Source: Sphingomonas edaphi (GTDB lineage Bacteria; Pseudomonadota; Alphaproteobacteria; Sphingomonadales; Sphingomonadaceae). Taken from it: DNA of 64,000 bases. Position 1 is the first letter of the stretch. Each line of letters opens with the position of its first letter. Shown here in pieces: positions 7,013 to 16,608 of the stretch. Made by a program: the position numbers and the translations under genes. The stretch is taken from assembly GCF_003583725.1 (NCBI RefSeq), contig NZ_QXTF01000001.1, forward strand, positions 868,001-932,000, in the 5' to 3' direction. Under the pieces are notes generated by a model. It made no database searches, was not told where the DNA came from, and was given only the letters and a program-made list of their open reading frames with translations.

Positions 7013-9114
7013 AAGCCAAAGCGGATTGTGGCCTTGGCGTTTCGCGGTGCACCCGGGGCGATGTTATTGTCGCTATGCGCAGTCGAGAAGTAGTCTGCGC
7101 CTAAGATATTCTCGACATTGAGCTGGGCCTCGATGTCACGCGTAAGCTTGTAAAATAGCGCCCCGTCGACGCGCACATAGCCGGCAAGCTTCACGGCATT
7201 GCTGATCGATGCATATGAATTCGACCGGGCGATCAGACCCAGACCCGCGGCAAATTTCGGGGAGAAACTGTAGCGGCTCCACATAGAAAAACTGTGGCGC
7301 GGAACCAGCGGAACTTCGCAATCGGCCGCGTCGGGGTTGCAAGCCGTGGTGCGTTCGCGGATTTCCGCCTTTTGGTAGGCATAGCCAGCCGAGATTTGCC
7401 AATGGTCGCTGATGCTGCGCTCAAGGCCCAACTCAATTCCCCGGCTCCGCTGTTCCCCGGTCAGGACGAACGTTCCGGATACCGGCCCGGGCGATCGGGT
7501 ATTCGTACGATCCAATTGATAGATGGCGGCCGTCGCCAGTAGCCCAGCGATCGGTTCCCATTTCGCGCCGAATTCGTAATTGTCGAACCGCTCCGGCTTT
7601 AACGCCTTCGTGTTGATGTCTAGGCCGCTGAACTGGTCGCCCGACTGGGGCAAGTAAGAACGCGAATAGCTGGCGTAGATTGAAAGGTTCAGTTGCGGCT
7701 TCAGGATAACGCCAAGGCGGGGCGACCAAAGCTCGTCGCGGCGGCGAAACGTGCCGCCCTCGGCGCGCAGGTCGTCAACATTCAGCTTAAAGCTGTCAAA
7801 CCGCAGGCCGGCTACGATCTCCAGCCAATCGGCAGGCCGGAACTGGTCCTGAAGGTAGACGGCGGCCACGGTACCCCGAGTGCTGTTATTGACGTCTGTC
7901 AGGCTCGAGTCGAATGTGACGTCGACATTGACCGTTGGATCGCTAATCGAGACTACATTGTCGCCCGGCGCGAAGCTCCCGCTCCTGCGATGGTTACGCG
8001 AATTTTGATGTCCGGCCTCCAATCCGAAAAGAAGGGTCTGGTCGATACCCCCAAGCGAACCTTTCCAGATCAGGTCATTCTGGCTGAATAGGTTATGACG
8101 GTTATTCCGGTTGTTGTACGCACCAAGCGTGACCTGACCGGCCGAGTTCACCGCGCTGTTCGGGAAAATATTCTGATAAAATTTGTTGTAATCACCGATA
8201 AGCGTCCGGCTGCGGAGTGTTAGTGCATCGCTAAATCGATGCGCGATCGCCATCATTCCAAGGTGAACGTTGGCGCGGGCGTAGCTGTCTTCCGGATCGC
8301 CGAAAAAGCCGTTGTCGTGGCCGTCCAGCGCCATGCCATTTTGTGACGGGACGCCGCGGTCGGCAGTCCTGCGATCATGCAGATATTCGTATGACAGGTC
8401 GATGCGCGTGTCCGGGCCGGCCAAGATACCAACAGTGGGATTCAGCCCGTAGCGGTCCAGGTCGACGCGGCGGCGGAAGCTGTCACCATTCTCGTACATG
8501 CCGTTTACCCGCAAGCCTACACTACGACCAAGGGGATGGTTGACGTCACCGGTGAACCGGACGCCGCCATATGTGTCACTAGATAGGCTGAACTGGTTGA
8601 ATGCGTTAAGTGCCGATCGCTTCCCAACACGGTTGACCACGCCACCGCCGCCGCCCCGGCCAAAAATCATTGCGTTGGGCCCACGCAAAACTTCAACCCG
8701 GTCCGCATTGTACAGGTCGCGGAAGTACTGAGCGTCATCCCGGATTCCATCGACGAAGAAATCGGCCGTCGTGTTGTTGCCTCGAAGCGTGATTTGGTCG
8801 CGGTTGGCCTCGCCGGTCCCGGGCGTCGCGCCAGGAACGAAGTAGAGGACGTCGGCAATAGAGCGCAGCTGCTGATCTTCGATCTGCGCTTCCGAGACCA
8901 CGGTCATGGCCTGCGGGATGTCCTTGACCTCCGTATCGGTCTTGGTGCCGGTTGACGTCGAGCGAACACCATATTCCTCGCGCTGGCCAACTACGACGAT
9001 GGGGTCGCTCTGGTCTACCCCATGGCCCGTCACAACTAGTTCAGCGGCTTGGCCCGGGGACGCAAGAATGGATGTGCCTAGGATCAACGCGAACGACGAC
9101 GACGAACGAACCAT
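7009..9114 (-). CDS. TonB-dependent siderophore receptor
   Basis: 701 residues from ATG 9114, chosen because GGAGGG lies nine bases upstream and a signal peptide follows (MVRSSSSFALILG... ending GQAA). A 19-residue longer frame exists but would hide the signal. The plug domain is seen at about 50-170 (DIPQAMTVV, DVLYFVPGA, LRGNNTTADFFVDGIRDD, VEVLRGPNAMIFGRG), then a 22-strand-type barrel ending in aromatic F (ATIRFGF). It resembles catecholate receptors of the TIGR01783 group. It imports ferric siderophores across the outer membrane with TonB energy. The 3' end overlaps the convergent UdgX gene by four bases. Substrate unknown. Confidence 0.9.
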   Translation of the reverse strand: MVRSSSSFALILGTSILASPGQAAELVVTGHGVDQSDPIVVVGQREEYGVRSTSTGTKTDTEVKDIPQAMTVVSEAQIEDQQLRSIADVLYFVPGATPGTGEANRDQITLRGNNTTADFFVDGIRDDAQYFRDLYNADRVEVLRGPNAMIFGRGGGGGVVNRVGKRSALNAFNQFSLSSDTYGGVRFTGDVNHPLGRSVGLRVNGMYENGDSFRRRVDLDRYGLNPTVGILAGPDTRIDLSYEYLHDRRTADRGVPSQNGMALDGHDNGFFGDPEDSYARANVHLGMMAIAHRFSDALTLRSRTLIGDYNKFYQNIFPNSAVNSAGQVTLGAYNNRNNRHNLFSQNDLIWKGSLGGIDQTLLFGLEAGHQNSRNHRRSGSFAPGDNVVSISDPTVNVDVTFDSSLTDVNNSTRGTVAAVYLQDQFRPADWLEIVAGLRFDSFKLNVDDLRAEGGTFRRRDELWSPRLGVILKPQLNLSIYASYSRSYLPQSGDQFSGLDINTKALKPERFDNYEFGAKWEPIAGLLATAAIYQLDRTNTRSPGPVSGTFVLTGEQRSRGIELGLERSISDHWQISAGYAYQKAEIRERTTACNPDAADCEVPLVPRHSFSMWSRYSFSPKFAAGLGLIARSNSYASISNAVKLAGYVRVDGALFYKLTRDIEAQLNVENILGADYFSTAHSDNNIAPGAPRNAKATIRFGF

Positions 9115-9173
9115 TAGATTGTGCCCTCCATAATATGATGGGCAGCTATCGTTATTAATAGTCATTCGCAATA

Positions 9174-9188
9174 GCAGAATTATTCTGC
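9174..9188. repeat. 15-bp perfect palindrome at the smc stop codon
   Basis: GCAGAAT-T-ATTCTGC is a perfect inverted repeat that includes the last codons and stop of smc and begins the AT-rich 65-bp gap before the TonB receptor on the minus strand. It could be a short RNA hairpin or an operator for the receptor, perhaps iron-linked given its position, but it does not match a Fur consensus well. No function is claimed. Confidence 0.45.
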
Positions 9189-12100
9189 CGCCAACAGCTC
9201 TTCGGCTCCGCCCAAATCCACGGATACCAACCGGCTTACGCCGCGCTCGATCATCGTCACACCATACAGGCGATGCATGCGGGCCATCGTCACCGCATTG
9301 TGAGTCACGATGAGGTAGCGTGTGTCGGTCTCACTGCTCATCCGCTCCAGAAGATCGCAAAATCGATCAACGTTCGCGTCATCGAGCGGGGCGTCGACTT
9401 CGTCGAGTACACAGATTGGCGCCGGGTTCGTCAGGAACAGGGCGAAAATCAGGGCCACTGCAGTAAGCGCCTGCTCGCCGCCTGACAGGAGGGTCAGCGC
9501 CGAGAGACGCTTGCCCGGCGGCTGGGCCATGATTTCCAACCCAGCCTCCAGAGGATCGTCGCTTTCGACAAGTTCCAGATGGGCCTGACCGCCGTCGAAC
9601 AGCGTCGTGAACAGGCTCCGGAAATGACCGTCGACCTTCTCGAACGCATCTAGCAATCGCACGCGGCCCTCACGGTTGAGGCTACCGATACTGCCGCGCA
9701 GACGGGCAATGGCTTGGGTCAGTTCTTCCTTCTCGGCGATGTTCTGCTTCGCCGAAACGTCGAGCTCGGCAAGTTCCTGTTCAGCGACAAGGTTGACAGG
9801 CCCGATCCTTTCCCGCTCCGCCGTCAATCGTTCAAGTGTTTCCTTTTCGGCCTCCGGATTCACGAGATCGGGTTCTTCGAAGCCAAGCTTTTCCGGAAGT
9901 AGCGGCGGTGGGCATTCAAACCGCTCGCCGCAAATGCGCGCATATTCCTGCCGGCGACCGATTTGGGCCTCTGCCCGGGCAGCCGCACCGGCGCGCTTTT
10001 CCCGAGCGGCTGCGAATGCCTCACTGGCTTCGGCTAGCGCGCGGACTGCGACACTCACTGCTTCCTGAGCGTTCCGCTCTGCTTCCGCTGTTCGCGAAAT
10101 TTCGGCCTCGCTCATGCTGCTATCGCGCTCGAGGCGCTCGATATCGGCAGCTTGGCGCTGGGGTTCGCTGGCGAGCTCCTCCTGCTCCTCCTCCATCGCC
10201 ATCGCGCGGGCAGCGGTCCCGGCAAGCCGCTCTTCTGCCTGAAGCCCTCGGGTACGCCATTCCGCTGCCTCACGACCGGCCGCAGCGTGTCGCTCACGAT
10301 CGGAAGCTGTTTCGCGAGCTCGCGTAGCCGAGCGCGCCCGGTAATCCGCGACGACGTCACCAGCAGCCGACGCGGCGGAGCGAGCAACCTCGACATCCTG
10401 TTGAAGCGCAGCGGGATCGGGCAAGGCGGCTAGAGTTACGGCCGCGGCATCGACAGCTTCAGCCGATGCCGCAACCAAAGGAGCCAGGTCCGCCTTACGG
10501 TCGGCAATACCTGCCTTTTGCGCCTCTAGGCGTTCCAAGGCCGTCGCCGCCGAATCCCCGTTCCGCGCCGCGTCGCGGGCTTTCCGTTCGGCACTCGACG
10601 CTGCTGTCCGCGCCGCTTCGGCTTCGCTACGAAAGCGGTCCACCTCTGCCGCAGCATGGTCGCATTCCCTTTCGGCCTTCGACACTACCGCATCCAGCGC
10701 GGGCATCCCGGCCTCAAGCTCGGCCAGCCGGTTCGCGCGCAGTAAACGCTCGGCTGCCGCCGCGCCGCTGCCAATGCTGACGAACCCGTCCCATCGCCGC
10801 ATTGCCCCGTCGCGAGTGACCAACCGCTGCCCAACAGCGAGTTGCTGGCCATGGTCGTGACGGGCAACGCCAACCTGGGCCAGCCGGCGGCGCAGCTGGA
10901 GCGGAGCCTCGACTTGATCGATCAGTGGTTCGAGTCCCGAGGGAAGCACCGGGTCAGACTGCGCCTTGTCGCTACCCTCCCAGCGGCGCGGCCCATCGCC
11001 TCCCAAGGTCGCTTCTATGTCGTCGCCCAGCGCCGCAGCAAGAGCACGCTCATATCCGGGTCGGGCCTTCAATTCGGCCAACGCTGCGCCACTGCCATGA
11101 TCAAGCGCGCGAACCAGTGCATCGCGCTCGGCCCGAGCAGCACTAAGGGCCGCACGGGACGCGGCGAGACGGCTTTCTGCGTCATCCCGCGAAATGGCTG
11201 CCCCGGCTCGCCCGACCTCGGCCGCGGTAAGCTGTGCTTCCGCTTCGGCGAGCGCAGTCGCCGCATTGGCCGCCTCACGCCGCGCCTGCTCGATTGCAGC
11301 GTGTTCGCTGGCGCCATCACCGATCGACGCGAGCTGTTGAGTGAGCCGCGCCTCCTCCGCCTGCACCCTGGACAATTGACTGCGAGCGGCCTCGAGCGCG
11401 GCTTCCCCTACACGGCGTTCGGCACGCATCGCAGCCTCCTTCGCGAGCAGGGACGCCAACGCTGCTTCCGCTTCACGAGATTTGGCTTCCGCGTCCGTTA
11501 GCTCGACGGCAATGCGCGCAGCAACCAGTTCGGCATCGGCTAATCTGCGATCGATAGCGTCTCTTTCCTGCTCCAGCGACTGCACGGCACGACCCGCGTC
11601 GGCCTTAAGGGCGACCTCGCGAGCAGTTTCTGCCGACAGCGCCTGCGCCAGCCGCTCAAGTTCGGCCAATCGGCGAACGACCGTGTCGCGCTTGGCCCGC
11701 GCCGTGGCCAGCTCATGGGCCAAAGTCCTCCCCGCATCCCGCGCTGCGACGGCGGCCTCGCGCTTTTCGGCCAATGCAGTCGCGGCAGTCTCCTGTAGCT
11801 GTTGCGCGACCTGCATTGCAGACTGGAGCCTGGCGACCTCGCCTTCGGCCGAACGCGCGTCCTCAGCGGCGATCGTTGCGGCTCGGTCGGCTTCCGCCCA
11901 TCGGGCGTAAACGAGCTTGCCTTCCGCGAGCCTGATCTTCTCGGTCAGCCCCCGGTAGCGCTCGGCCGCCCGCGCCTGGCGCCGTAGCGCAGCGGCGCGC
12001 GCTTCCTGATCAGACAATAGCTCGTCGAGGCGCTGGAGATTAGCCTCCGTCGCGCGCAACTTGGATTCGGCATCCTTGCGGCGGGCATGCAGCCCCGAGA

Positions 12101-12602
12101 TCCCCGCCGCCTCTTCTAGCATGATGCGCCGGTCGACCGGCTTGGCCGCGATGACCGCGCCGATGCGTCCCTGACTGACGAGGGCCGGCGAATGCGCCCC
12201 TGTTGCGGCATCCGCGAACAGCAGCGACACATCCTTCTGCCGCACGTCGCGCCCGTCGATGCGATACGCCGAACCTGCACCGCGCTCGATCCGGCGGGTT
12301 ACTTCGCTTTCGCCACTGCGATGATCGCCACCTCCATCCCCTGCCCGTTCGATCAGCAGTGACACTTCAGCAAAGTCACGCGCGGCGCGCGTTGCGGTGC
12401 CGGCGAAGATGACGTCTTCCATGCCCCCGCCGCGAAGCGACTTCGGCGAGCCTTCGCCCATCACCCAGCGGATGGCTTCAAGCAGATTGGACTTACCGCA
12501 GCCGTTAGGGCCGACGACTCCGGTCAGCCCCGGCTCGATGCGAAGCTCGGCGGGTTCGACGAAGCTCTTGAACCCGCTGAGTTTCAGCCGGCGGAAGCGC
12601 AA
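9180..12602 (-). CDS. smc: Chromosome segregation protein SMC
   Basis: 1140 residues. N-terminal Walker A (GPNGCGKSN) at about residue 31, two very long Ala/Glu/Arg-rich coiled coils, a hinge in the middle (about 500-620, with GYERALAAALGDD), then the C-terminal ABC signature LLSGGEQALTAVALIF and Walker B with VLDEVDAPLDDANV. SMC dimers organise and segregate the chromosome with ScpA and ScpB, which are not in this window. It begins 24 bases after the DsbA-like gene, so DUF721, thiol protein and smc probably form one transcript. The length is normal for alphaproteobacterial SMC. Confidence 0.95.
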   Translation of the reverse strand: MRFRRLKLSGFKSFVEPAELRIEPGLTGVVGPNGCGKSNLLEAIRWVMGEGSPKSLRGGGMEDVIFAGTATRAARDFAEVSLLIERAGDGGGDHRSGESEVTRRIERGAGSAYRIDGRDVRQKDVSLLFADAATGAHSPALVSQGRIGAVIAAKPVDRRIMLEEAAGISGLHARRKDAESKLRATEANLQRLDELLSDQEARAAALRRQARAAERYRGLTEKIRLAEGKLVYARWAEADRAATIAAEDARSAEGEVARLQSAMQVAQQLQETAATALAEKREAAVAARDAGRTLAHELATARAKRDTVVRRLAELERLAQALSAETAREVALKADAGRAVQSLEQERDAIDRRLADAELVAARIAVELTDAEAKSREAEAALASLLAKEAAMRAERRVGEAALEAARSQLSRVQAEEARLTQQLASIGDGASEHAAIEQARREAANAATALAEAEAQLTAAEVGRAGAAISRDDAESRLAASRAALSAARAERDALVRALDHGSGAALAELKARPGYERALAAALGDDIEATLGGDGPRRWEGSDKAQSDPVLPSGLEPLIDQVEAPLQLRRRLAQVGVARHDHGQQLAVGQRLVTRDGAMRRWDGFVSIGSGAAAAERLLRANRLAELEAGMPALDAVVSKAERECDHAAAEVDRFRSEAEAARTAASSAERKARDAARNGDSAATALERLEAQKAGIADRKADLAPLVAASAEAVDAAAVTLAALPDPAALQQDVEVARSAASAAGDVVADYRARSATRARETASDRERHAAAGREAAEWRTRGLQAEERLAGTAARAMAMEEEQEELASEPQRQAADIERLERDSSMSEAEISRTAEAERNAQEAVSVAVRALAEASEAFAAAREKRAGAAARAEAQIGRRQEYARICGERFECPPPLLPEKLGFEEPDLVNPEAEKETLERLTAERERIGPVNLVAEQELAELDVSAKQNIAEKEELTQAIARLRGSIGSLNREGRVRLLDAFEKVDGHFRSLFTTLFDGGQAHLELVESDDPLEAGLEIMAQPPGKRLSALTLLSGGEQALTAVALIFALFLTNPAPICVLDEVDAPLDDANVDRFCDLLERMSSETDTRYLIVTHNAVTMARMHRLYGVTMIERGVSRLVSVDLGGAEELLAAE

Positions 12603-12626
12603 CGGTCGAGCCCCCCTTTGCCCATA

Positions 12627-13370
12627 TTAGCCGGCCAGTGCTTCCTTGATCTTTGGTTCAAGCTGCTCCCAAGCGGCGGCATTCTCGACTAGCGTACCGT
12701 TGATCAGGAAGGAGGGCGTACCCGGGATATTATAGGTGGAAGCCGCGTCGCTGTTCATCTGCACCAGCTTGTTCACTTCGGCCTCGTCAGCAAGGCACTG
12801 ATCAGCCTTGGCACGCGGAACGCCGCGCATCGCCGCGAACTGCTTGAGGCCTGCGATATCCGCGATCGTCGAGAATTGCTGCGCCGGCGTCATAGACTGG
12901 AGAGCCTGCATCTGCGCCGGATCGGCCGCCTGCACCTTAGCAATCCAGTTCTTCTGGTCCGCGAAGAGCGTCCGGGTCATGCCGAAGAAGTTGGCTTCGC
13001 CGCCGCAGCGAGCGATCAGCGTCGCGGTCATGTCGTAGGGGTCACGGACAAAGTTGCGCAGTTCCCAGGAAACAAGGCCCTTCTTCACATAATTGTCGAT
13101 CAGAGCTTTGGCACCAGTCTCTTCGAATTCGGCGCAGTGTGGGCAGGTAAGCGATGCAAATTCGACCAGCTTCACCTTGGCGTTGGGATTGCCCATGACG
13201 TAGCCGCCCTCGGCCGTCTTCGTGACCACGGTCGACCAATCGCCGTTATTCGGCGCCGCCACCGGGTTCGCGGTCACGTCAGGTCCCGTCGTCGTGTTGC
13301 CGCCCTTTTCCGCGTTACAGGCAGTCGCAAGCAGCGCCACCGAGGCCAGCATCATGTGAGAAATCTTCAT
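12627..13370 (-). CDS. DsbA-family thiol:disulfide oxidoreductase, probable lipoprotein
   Basis: 247 residues from ATG 13370. A longer open frame would add ~85 Arg-rich residues lying antisense to DUF721 and is rejected. The N-terminus MKISHMMLASVALLATAC looks like a lipoprotein signal with Cys18, though position -3 is Ala. A thioredoxin fold follows with the active site CPHC (LTCPHCAEF) near residue 74 and the cis-Pro region NIPGTPSFLING. It likely oxidises or isomerises disulfides in the periplasm. It lies four bases after DUF721 and 24 before smc, a neighbourhood common in sphingomonads with no obvious functional link. Confidence 0.88.
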   Translation of the reverse strand: MKISHMMLASVALLATACNAEKGGNTTTGPDVTANPVAAPNNGDWSTVVTKTAEGGYVMGNPNAKVKLVEFASLTCPHCAEFEETGAKALIDNYVKKGLVSWELRNFVRDPYDMTATLIARCGGEANFFGMTRTLFADQKNWIAKVQAADPAQMQALQSMTPAQQFSTIADIAGLKQFAAMRGVPRAKADQCLADEAEVNKLVQMNSDAASTYNIPGTPSFLINGTLVENAAAWEQLEPKIKEALAG

Positions 13371-13374
13371 GTCG

Positions 13375-13932
13375 TCATTTACTCCGTGTGATGACGGGAA
13401 TGGTGATGGTCGATAGCGGCGCAATGGCCGGCGGGCCCTTGGACCCGGCCAATGCCGACGCCAATGATTCAAGGCAGGATCGCAATTCCGGATCACCGAT
13501 TTCGCGCAGGCCCTCGCCCAGTTCCTTTGGCACTGGCGCCGGTGCGGGGCGGGCGATCGGCGCCGCGCGGTTTGGCGCGCGCCCTTGGCGGAATGCGATT
13601 TTCGACACCGCTTCATAGCCAAAGAAGCGATTTACGCGCTCCATGATCAGGGGACCGAGGTGCTGCATCAACGGCGCATGGGCACCTTCGACCGAGAGGG
13701 TCAACGTTCCTCCCGCCTTCTTTCCAGCAGGGAAGCGGATCGATTCGGGCGTGGAAACACGGGCATATTTCTCGCCGACGATCTCCGGCCAGCGGCTGAC
13801 GACGGCGCCCTGGACGAAGCCGAAGCGCTTGAACGTCATCCCAGTGATGTCGTCGACCAGATCGCCGGCCGCGCGGGCATAGCCGCGGCGCGGGACTTCT
13901 TTGTCGGAATCAGAAACGCGGGACTTCGCCAT
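13375..13932 (-). CDS. DUF721 / DciA-like protein
   Basis: 185 residues from ATG 13932; an in-frame ATG lies six codons further upstream. The DUF721 core is at about 25-110 (GMTFKRFGFVQGAVVSRWPEIVG, then TLTLSVEGAHAPLMQHLGP). The tail is Pro/Ala-rich. DciA, a DUF721 protein, loads the replicative helicase DnaB in bacteria that lack DnaC. Alphaproteobacterial DUF721 proteins belong to that broad family, so a replication role is plausible but inferred. Divergent from mutY with only 27 bases between starts, so their promoters must overlap each other's 5' ends. Confidence 0.8.
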   Translation of the reverse strand: MAKSRVSDSDKEVPRRGYARAAGDLVDDITGMTFKRFGFVQGAVVSRWPEIVGEKYARVSTPESIRFPAGKKAGGTLTLSVEGAHAPLMQHLGPLIMERVNRFFGYEAVSKIAFRQGRAPNRAAPIARPAPAPVPKELGEGLREIGDPELRSCLESLASALAGSKGPPAIAPLSTITIPVITRSK

Positions 13933-13959
13933 CGCGCGCGACCATGCCATAGCGATTTC

Positions 13960-14967
13960 ATGCCCGCCAGTGCCGCCGAGCAGCTACTCGATCATTACGA
14001 CTGCCATGCTCGCAGCTTGCCGTGGCGGAGCATGCCCGGCGACGCGCCGCCCGAACCCTATCATGTCTGGCTAAGCGAAGTGATGCTGCAGCAGACGACC
14101 GTTGCGACGGTGAAACCGCGTTTCCGCCGATTTATCGAGCGTTGGCCGACCGTCGAAGCGCTGGCCGCGGCACCCGACGAAGAGGTTCTGCACGAATGGG
14201 CCGGCCTTGGGTATTATGCCCGGGCGCGCAACCTCATCGCCTGTGCCCGCACTGTTGCCGCCCGAGGAGACTTTCCGCGAACCGAATCCGAGCTTCGCAA
14301 GCTCCCCGGGCTTGGCGACTATACGGCAGCCGCCGTCGCCGCGATCGCGTTTGGCGAACGGGCGATAGTTGTCGATACCAATGTGGCGCGGGTGATCGCC
14401 CGGGTTTACGGGCTTCGCAAGCCGCTCGCCGAAGCTCGTAAAGAAATTCGGGAACTGGCCGACCGGATGACCCCAGACAGGCGTCCCGGGGACTTTGCGC
14501 AGGCGATGATGGACCTTGGCGCGACCATCTGCCGACCGCGAAATCCGGGATGCGGCAATTGTCCCCTAGCAAGCGGTTGTATGGCGAGGGACAGCGGCAC
14601 GCCGGAGTCATTCCCTGCCCCGAAAGCAAAGCCCGAACGCCCTAAGCGTTACGGCGTCGCTTGGTGGTTCGAGCGGGACGGCGCAATCTGGCTAACGCGG
14701 CGACCGGAAAGGGGCATGCTGGGTGGAATGGCTGCGCTGCCGGGACCCGAGTGGAATCTCGATCGCCTGCCAACGCCGAGCCTTGCGCTGGTCAGCCATG
14801 GTTTCACCCATTTCACGCTCGACCTAGGAGTAATTCACCGCTTCGGAACGCCGGATGGCGAAGGTTGGTGGCAGCCCCTCGAGCGGATTGGCGAGGCCGG
14901 CCTGCCGACGCTCTACCGTCGCGCGGTTGAAGAAGTAATAGCTCGAAAGGACGACCTTGCCGCCTGA
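13960..14967 (+). CDS. mutY: A/G-specific adenine glycosylase
   Basis: 335 residues. Start is ATG 13960; the frame is open far upstream but antisense to DUF721. N-terminal LPWR (residue ~21), the catalytic region EVMLQQTTVATV, helix-hairpin-helix LPGLGDYTAAAV near 115 with VDTNVARV, and a 4Fe-4S site C-x6-C-x2-C-x5-C (CRPRNPGCGNCPLASGC) near 195. The C-terminal third is a NUDIX-like domain that recognises 8-oxoguanine. MutY removes adenine opposite 8-oxoG. Its end overlaps nudC by 11 bases; both act on damaged or modified nucleotides, but operon pairing may be incidental. Confidence 0.94.
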   Translation: MPASAAEQLLDHYDCHARSLPWRSMPGDAPPEPYHVWLSEVMLQQTTVATVKPRFRRFIERWPTVEALAAAPDEEVLHEWAGLGYYARARNLIACARTVAARGDFPRTESELRKLPGLGDYTAAAVAAIAFGERAIVVDTNVARVIARVYGLRKPLAEARKEIRELADRMTPDRRPGDFAQAMMDLGATICRPRNPGCGNCPLASGCMARDSGTPESFPAPKAKPERPKRYGVAWWFERDGAIWLTRRPERGMLGGMAALPGPEWNLDRLPTPSLALVSHGFTHFTLDLGVIHRFGTPDGEGWWQPLERIGEAGLPTLYRRAVEEVIARKDDLAA

Positions 14968-15817
14968 TCCATTTTTCGCCGGCCCTGGACTGGACCGCGC
15001 GGATCATCTGCGCGCTGATCCAGATGCGATCCTGGCGCTGCGATTGCGGCCGGATGCATTAGCATTGCATTGGGAAAATGGTGCTCCCGCCATTAGCGAG
15101 GATGGCAGGCTGCGGTGGAATGCGATGGCCGGCGACCTCCCGATCTTTCTCGGGCTTGACGACGGCGCGCCCCGCTTTTCAGCCTTGCCCGACGGCGATG
15201 TCCTATTCGATACCCGCGCGCATTTTGCGCTGCTAGCCAACGTCGATGCGGCCGAGGCCCCCGTCTTCGCCGCCGCGCTGAGCCTTGCAAACTGGCACCG
15301 GCGTCACCGCTATTGTTCAGTGTGCGGTGTGGCGACCGACGCCAATCGCGGCGGCTGGTCACGCGCCTGCCCCGCCTGCCGGGCCGAACATTATCCGCGC
15401 TGCGATCCGGTCGTCATTATGCTGGCTGAGCATGACGGCGAACTGCTTCTTGGTCGGCAGTCCCATTATCCGCCCGGCCGCTATTCTGCGCTGGCCGGAT
15501 TCGTCGAGCCGGGAGAAACGATCGAAGCGGCGGTGGCCCGTGAACTCGCTGAAGAAGCCGGCATCGCGGTGACCGACGTTCACTACATCGCCAGCCAGCC
15601 CTGGCCCTTTCCCTCGTCGCTGATGATCGGGATCCATGCCACATCGCTTGACAGGAACATCACTATCGACACGACTGAGCTCGACGATGCCCGATGGTTC
15701 ACCCGGCACGAAGTAATGGGCGCGCTGGCCGGCGACGGCAATTCGGCCTTCCTCCCGCCCCCGCCTTGGGCGATTGCGCACACGCTGCTCGAGACGTGGG
15801 TGAATGGCTTGAAGTGA
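14957..15817 (+). CDS. nudC: NAD(+) diphosphatase / NAD-cap hydrolase
   Basis: 286 residues from a TTG at 14957, inside the end of mutY. No ATG or GTG lies near, so the start is less certain than the gene. A zinc ribbon (CSVCG ... CPACRAEHYPRCDP) precedes the Nudix box GFVEPGETIEAAVARELAEE, and the diagnostic SQPWPFPSS follows, which separates NADH pyrophosphatases from other Nudix proteins. NudC hydrolyses NAD(H) to NMN and AMP and removes NAD caps from RNA. Cytoplasmic. Translational coupling with mutY is likely. Confidence 0.92.
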   Translation: MPPDPFFAGPGLDRADHLRADPDAILALRLRPDALALHWENGAPAISEDGRLRWNAMAGDLPIFLGLDDGAPRFSALPDGDVLFDTRAHFALLANVDAAEAPVFAAALSLANWHRRHRYCSVCGVATDANRGGWSRACPACRAEHYPRCDPVVIMLAEHDGELLLGRQSHYPPGRYSALAGFVEPGETIEAAVARELAEEAGIAVTDVHYIASQPWPFPSSLMIGIHATSLDRNITIDTTELDDARWFTRHEVMGALAGDGNSAFLPPPPWAIAHTLLETWVNGLK

Positions 15818-15883
15818 TGCAATCAGCGCCGTAAAGGGCAGCACCGAATTCAATCTTTTCTCGGCAAGGCCGCACGGGGTTCC

Positions 15884-16558
15884 ATGAAAGATCGCCAGAA
15901 TACCATCAACGGCTGGGTGCTGTTCGCCGGTGTCGTCGCGCTGGGCGCGTCGATCGTGAGCGGCGAAGTGTTCAAGGCGGAACGGCCGGAAAAGATGGGC
16001 TATCCGATCGAAGGCGTCGTGGCCGAAGAAGGCGGCGAAGCGGCCAAGCCGATCGAATTCTACCTGGCATCGGCGGACGTCGCGAAGGGCGAGCAGGTAT
16101 TCAAGAAGTGCACCGCTTGCCACACGATCGACCAAGGCGGCGCCAACGGCCTTGGCCCCAACCTCTGGGCGACTGTCGGCAAGCCGCACGGCCATATGCC
16201 GGGCTTTGCCTACTCCGACGCCTTGAAAAGCGTTCCGGGCAATTGGGACTTCAAGGCGCTCGATGCATGGTTAGCAAACCCAAAGAAATATGCCCCAGGC
16301 ACCAAGATGACCTTCGCGGGCCTCGGCAATCCAGAAGACCGCGCCAACCTCATCGCCTTCCTGAACAGCAAGGGCTCGAACCTGCCGCTCCCGGCCGCTC
16401 CGACCGAAGACGCCGCGGCCGCTGGCGACAAGGCAGCTGCAGAAGCCGAAGGCGCCGGTGCCGAGAAAGCGCCTAACGAGCCGGTGCTGAATGAAGCGAC
16501 GGCTGCCAAGGGTGGTCAGAAGAGCGTCGGCGGCGACGCTGCTCCTGTCAGCCAGTAA
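15884..16558 (+). CDS. Membrane-anchored class I cytochrome c
   Basis: 224 residues. An uncleaved N-terminal membrane anchor (WVLFAGVVALGASIVSGEVF) is followed by a cytochrome c domain at about 60-165 with heme site CTACH and axial Met probably in GTKMTFAG. The last ~55 residues are an Ala/Glu-rich, low-complexity tail. It resembles CycM-type cytochromes c552 that carry electrons from the bc1 complex to terminal oxidase in alphaproteobacteria. The tail is unusual and perhaps a linker. It starts 66 bases after nudC. Confidence 0.88.
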   Translation: MKDRQNTINGWVLFAGVVALGASIVSGEVFKAERPEKMGYPIEGVVAEEGGEAAKPIEFYLASADVAKGEQVFKKCTACHTIDQGGANGLGPNLWATVGKPHGHMPGFAYSDALKSVPGNWDFKALDAWLANPKKYAPGTKMTFAGLGNPEDRANLIAFLNSKGSNLPLPAAPTEDAAAAGDKAAAEAEGAGAEKAPNEPVLNEATAAKGGQKSVGGDAAPVSQ

Positions 16559-16608
16559 CTAACCGTCCCGGTAGCGACCTTTCTGGCCGCCACCGCGCAG
16601 CCTCTACC

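Noticed and set aside
13585-13959. 125-codon N-terminal extension of mutY
   Set aside because: It is antisense to DUF721; MutY homologues begin at the 13960 Met.
15359-16195. 278-codon minus-strand open frame
   Set aside because: Antisense to nudC and the cytochrome gene.
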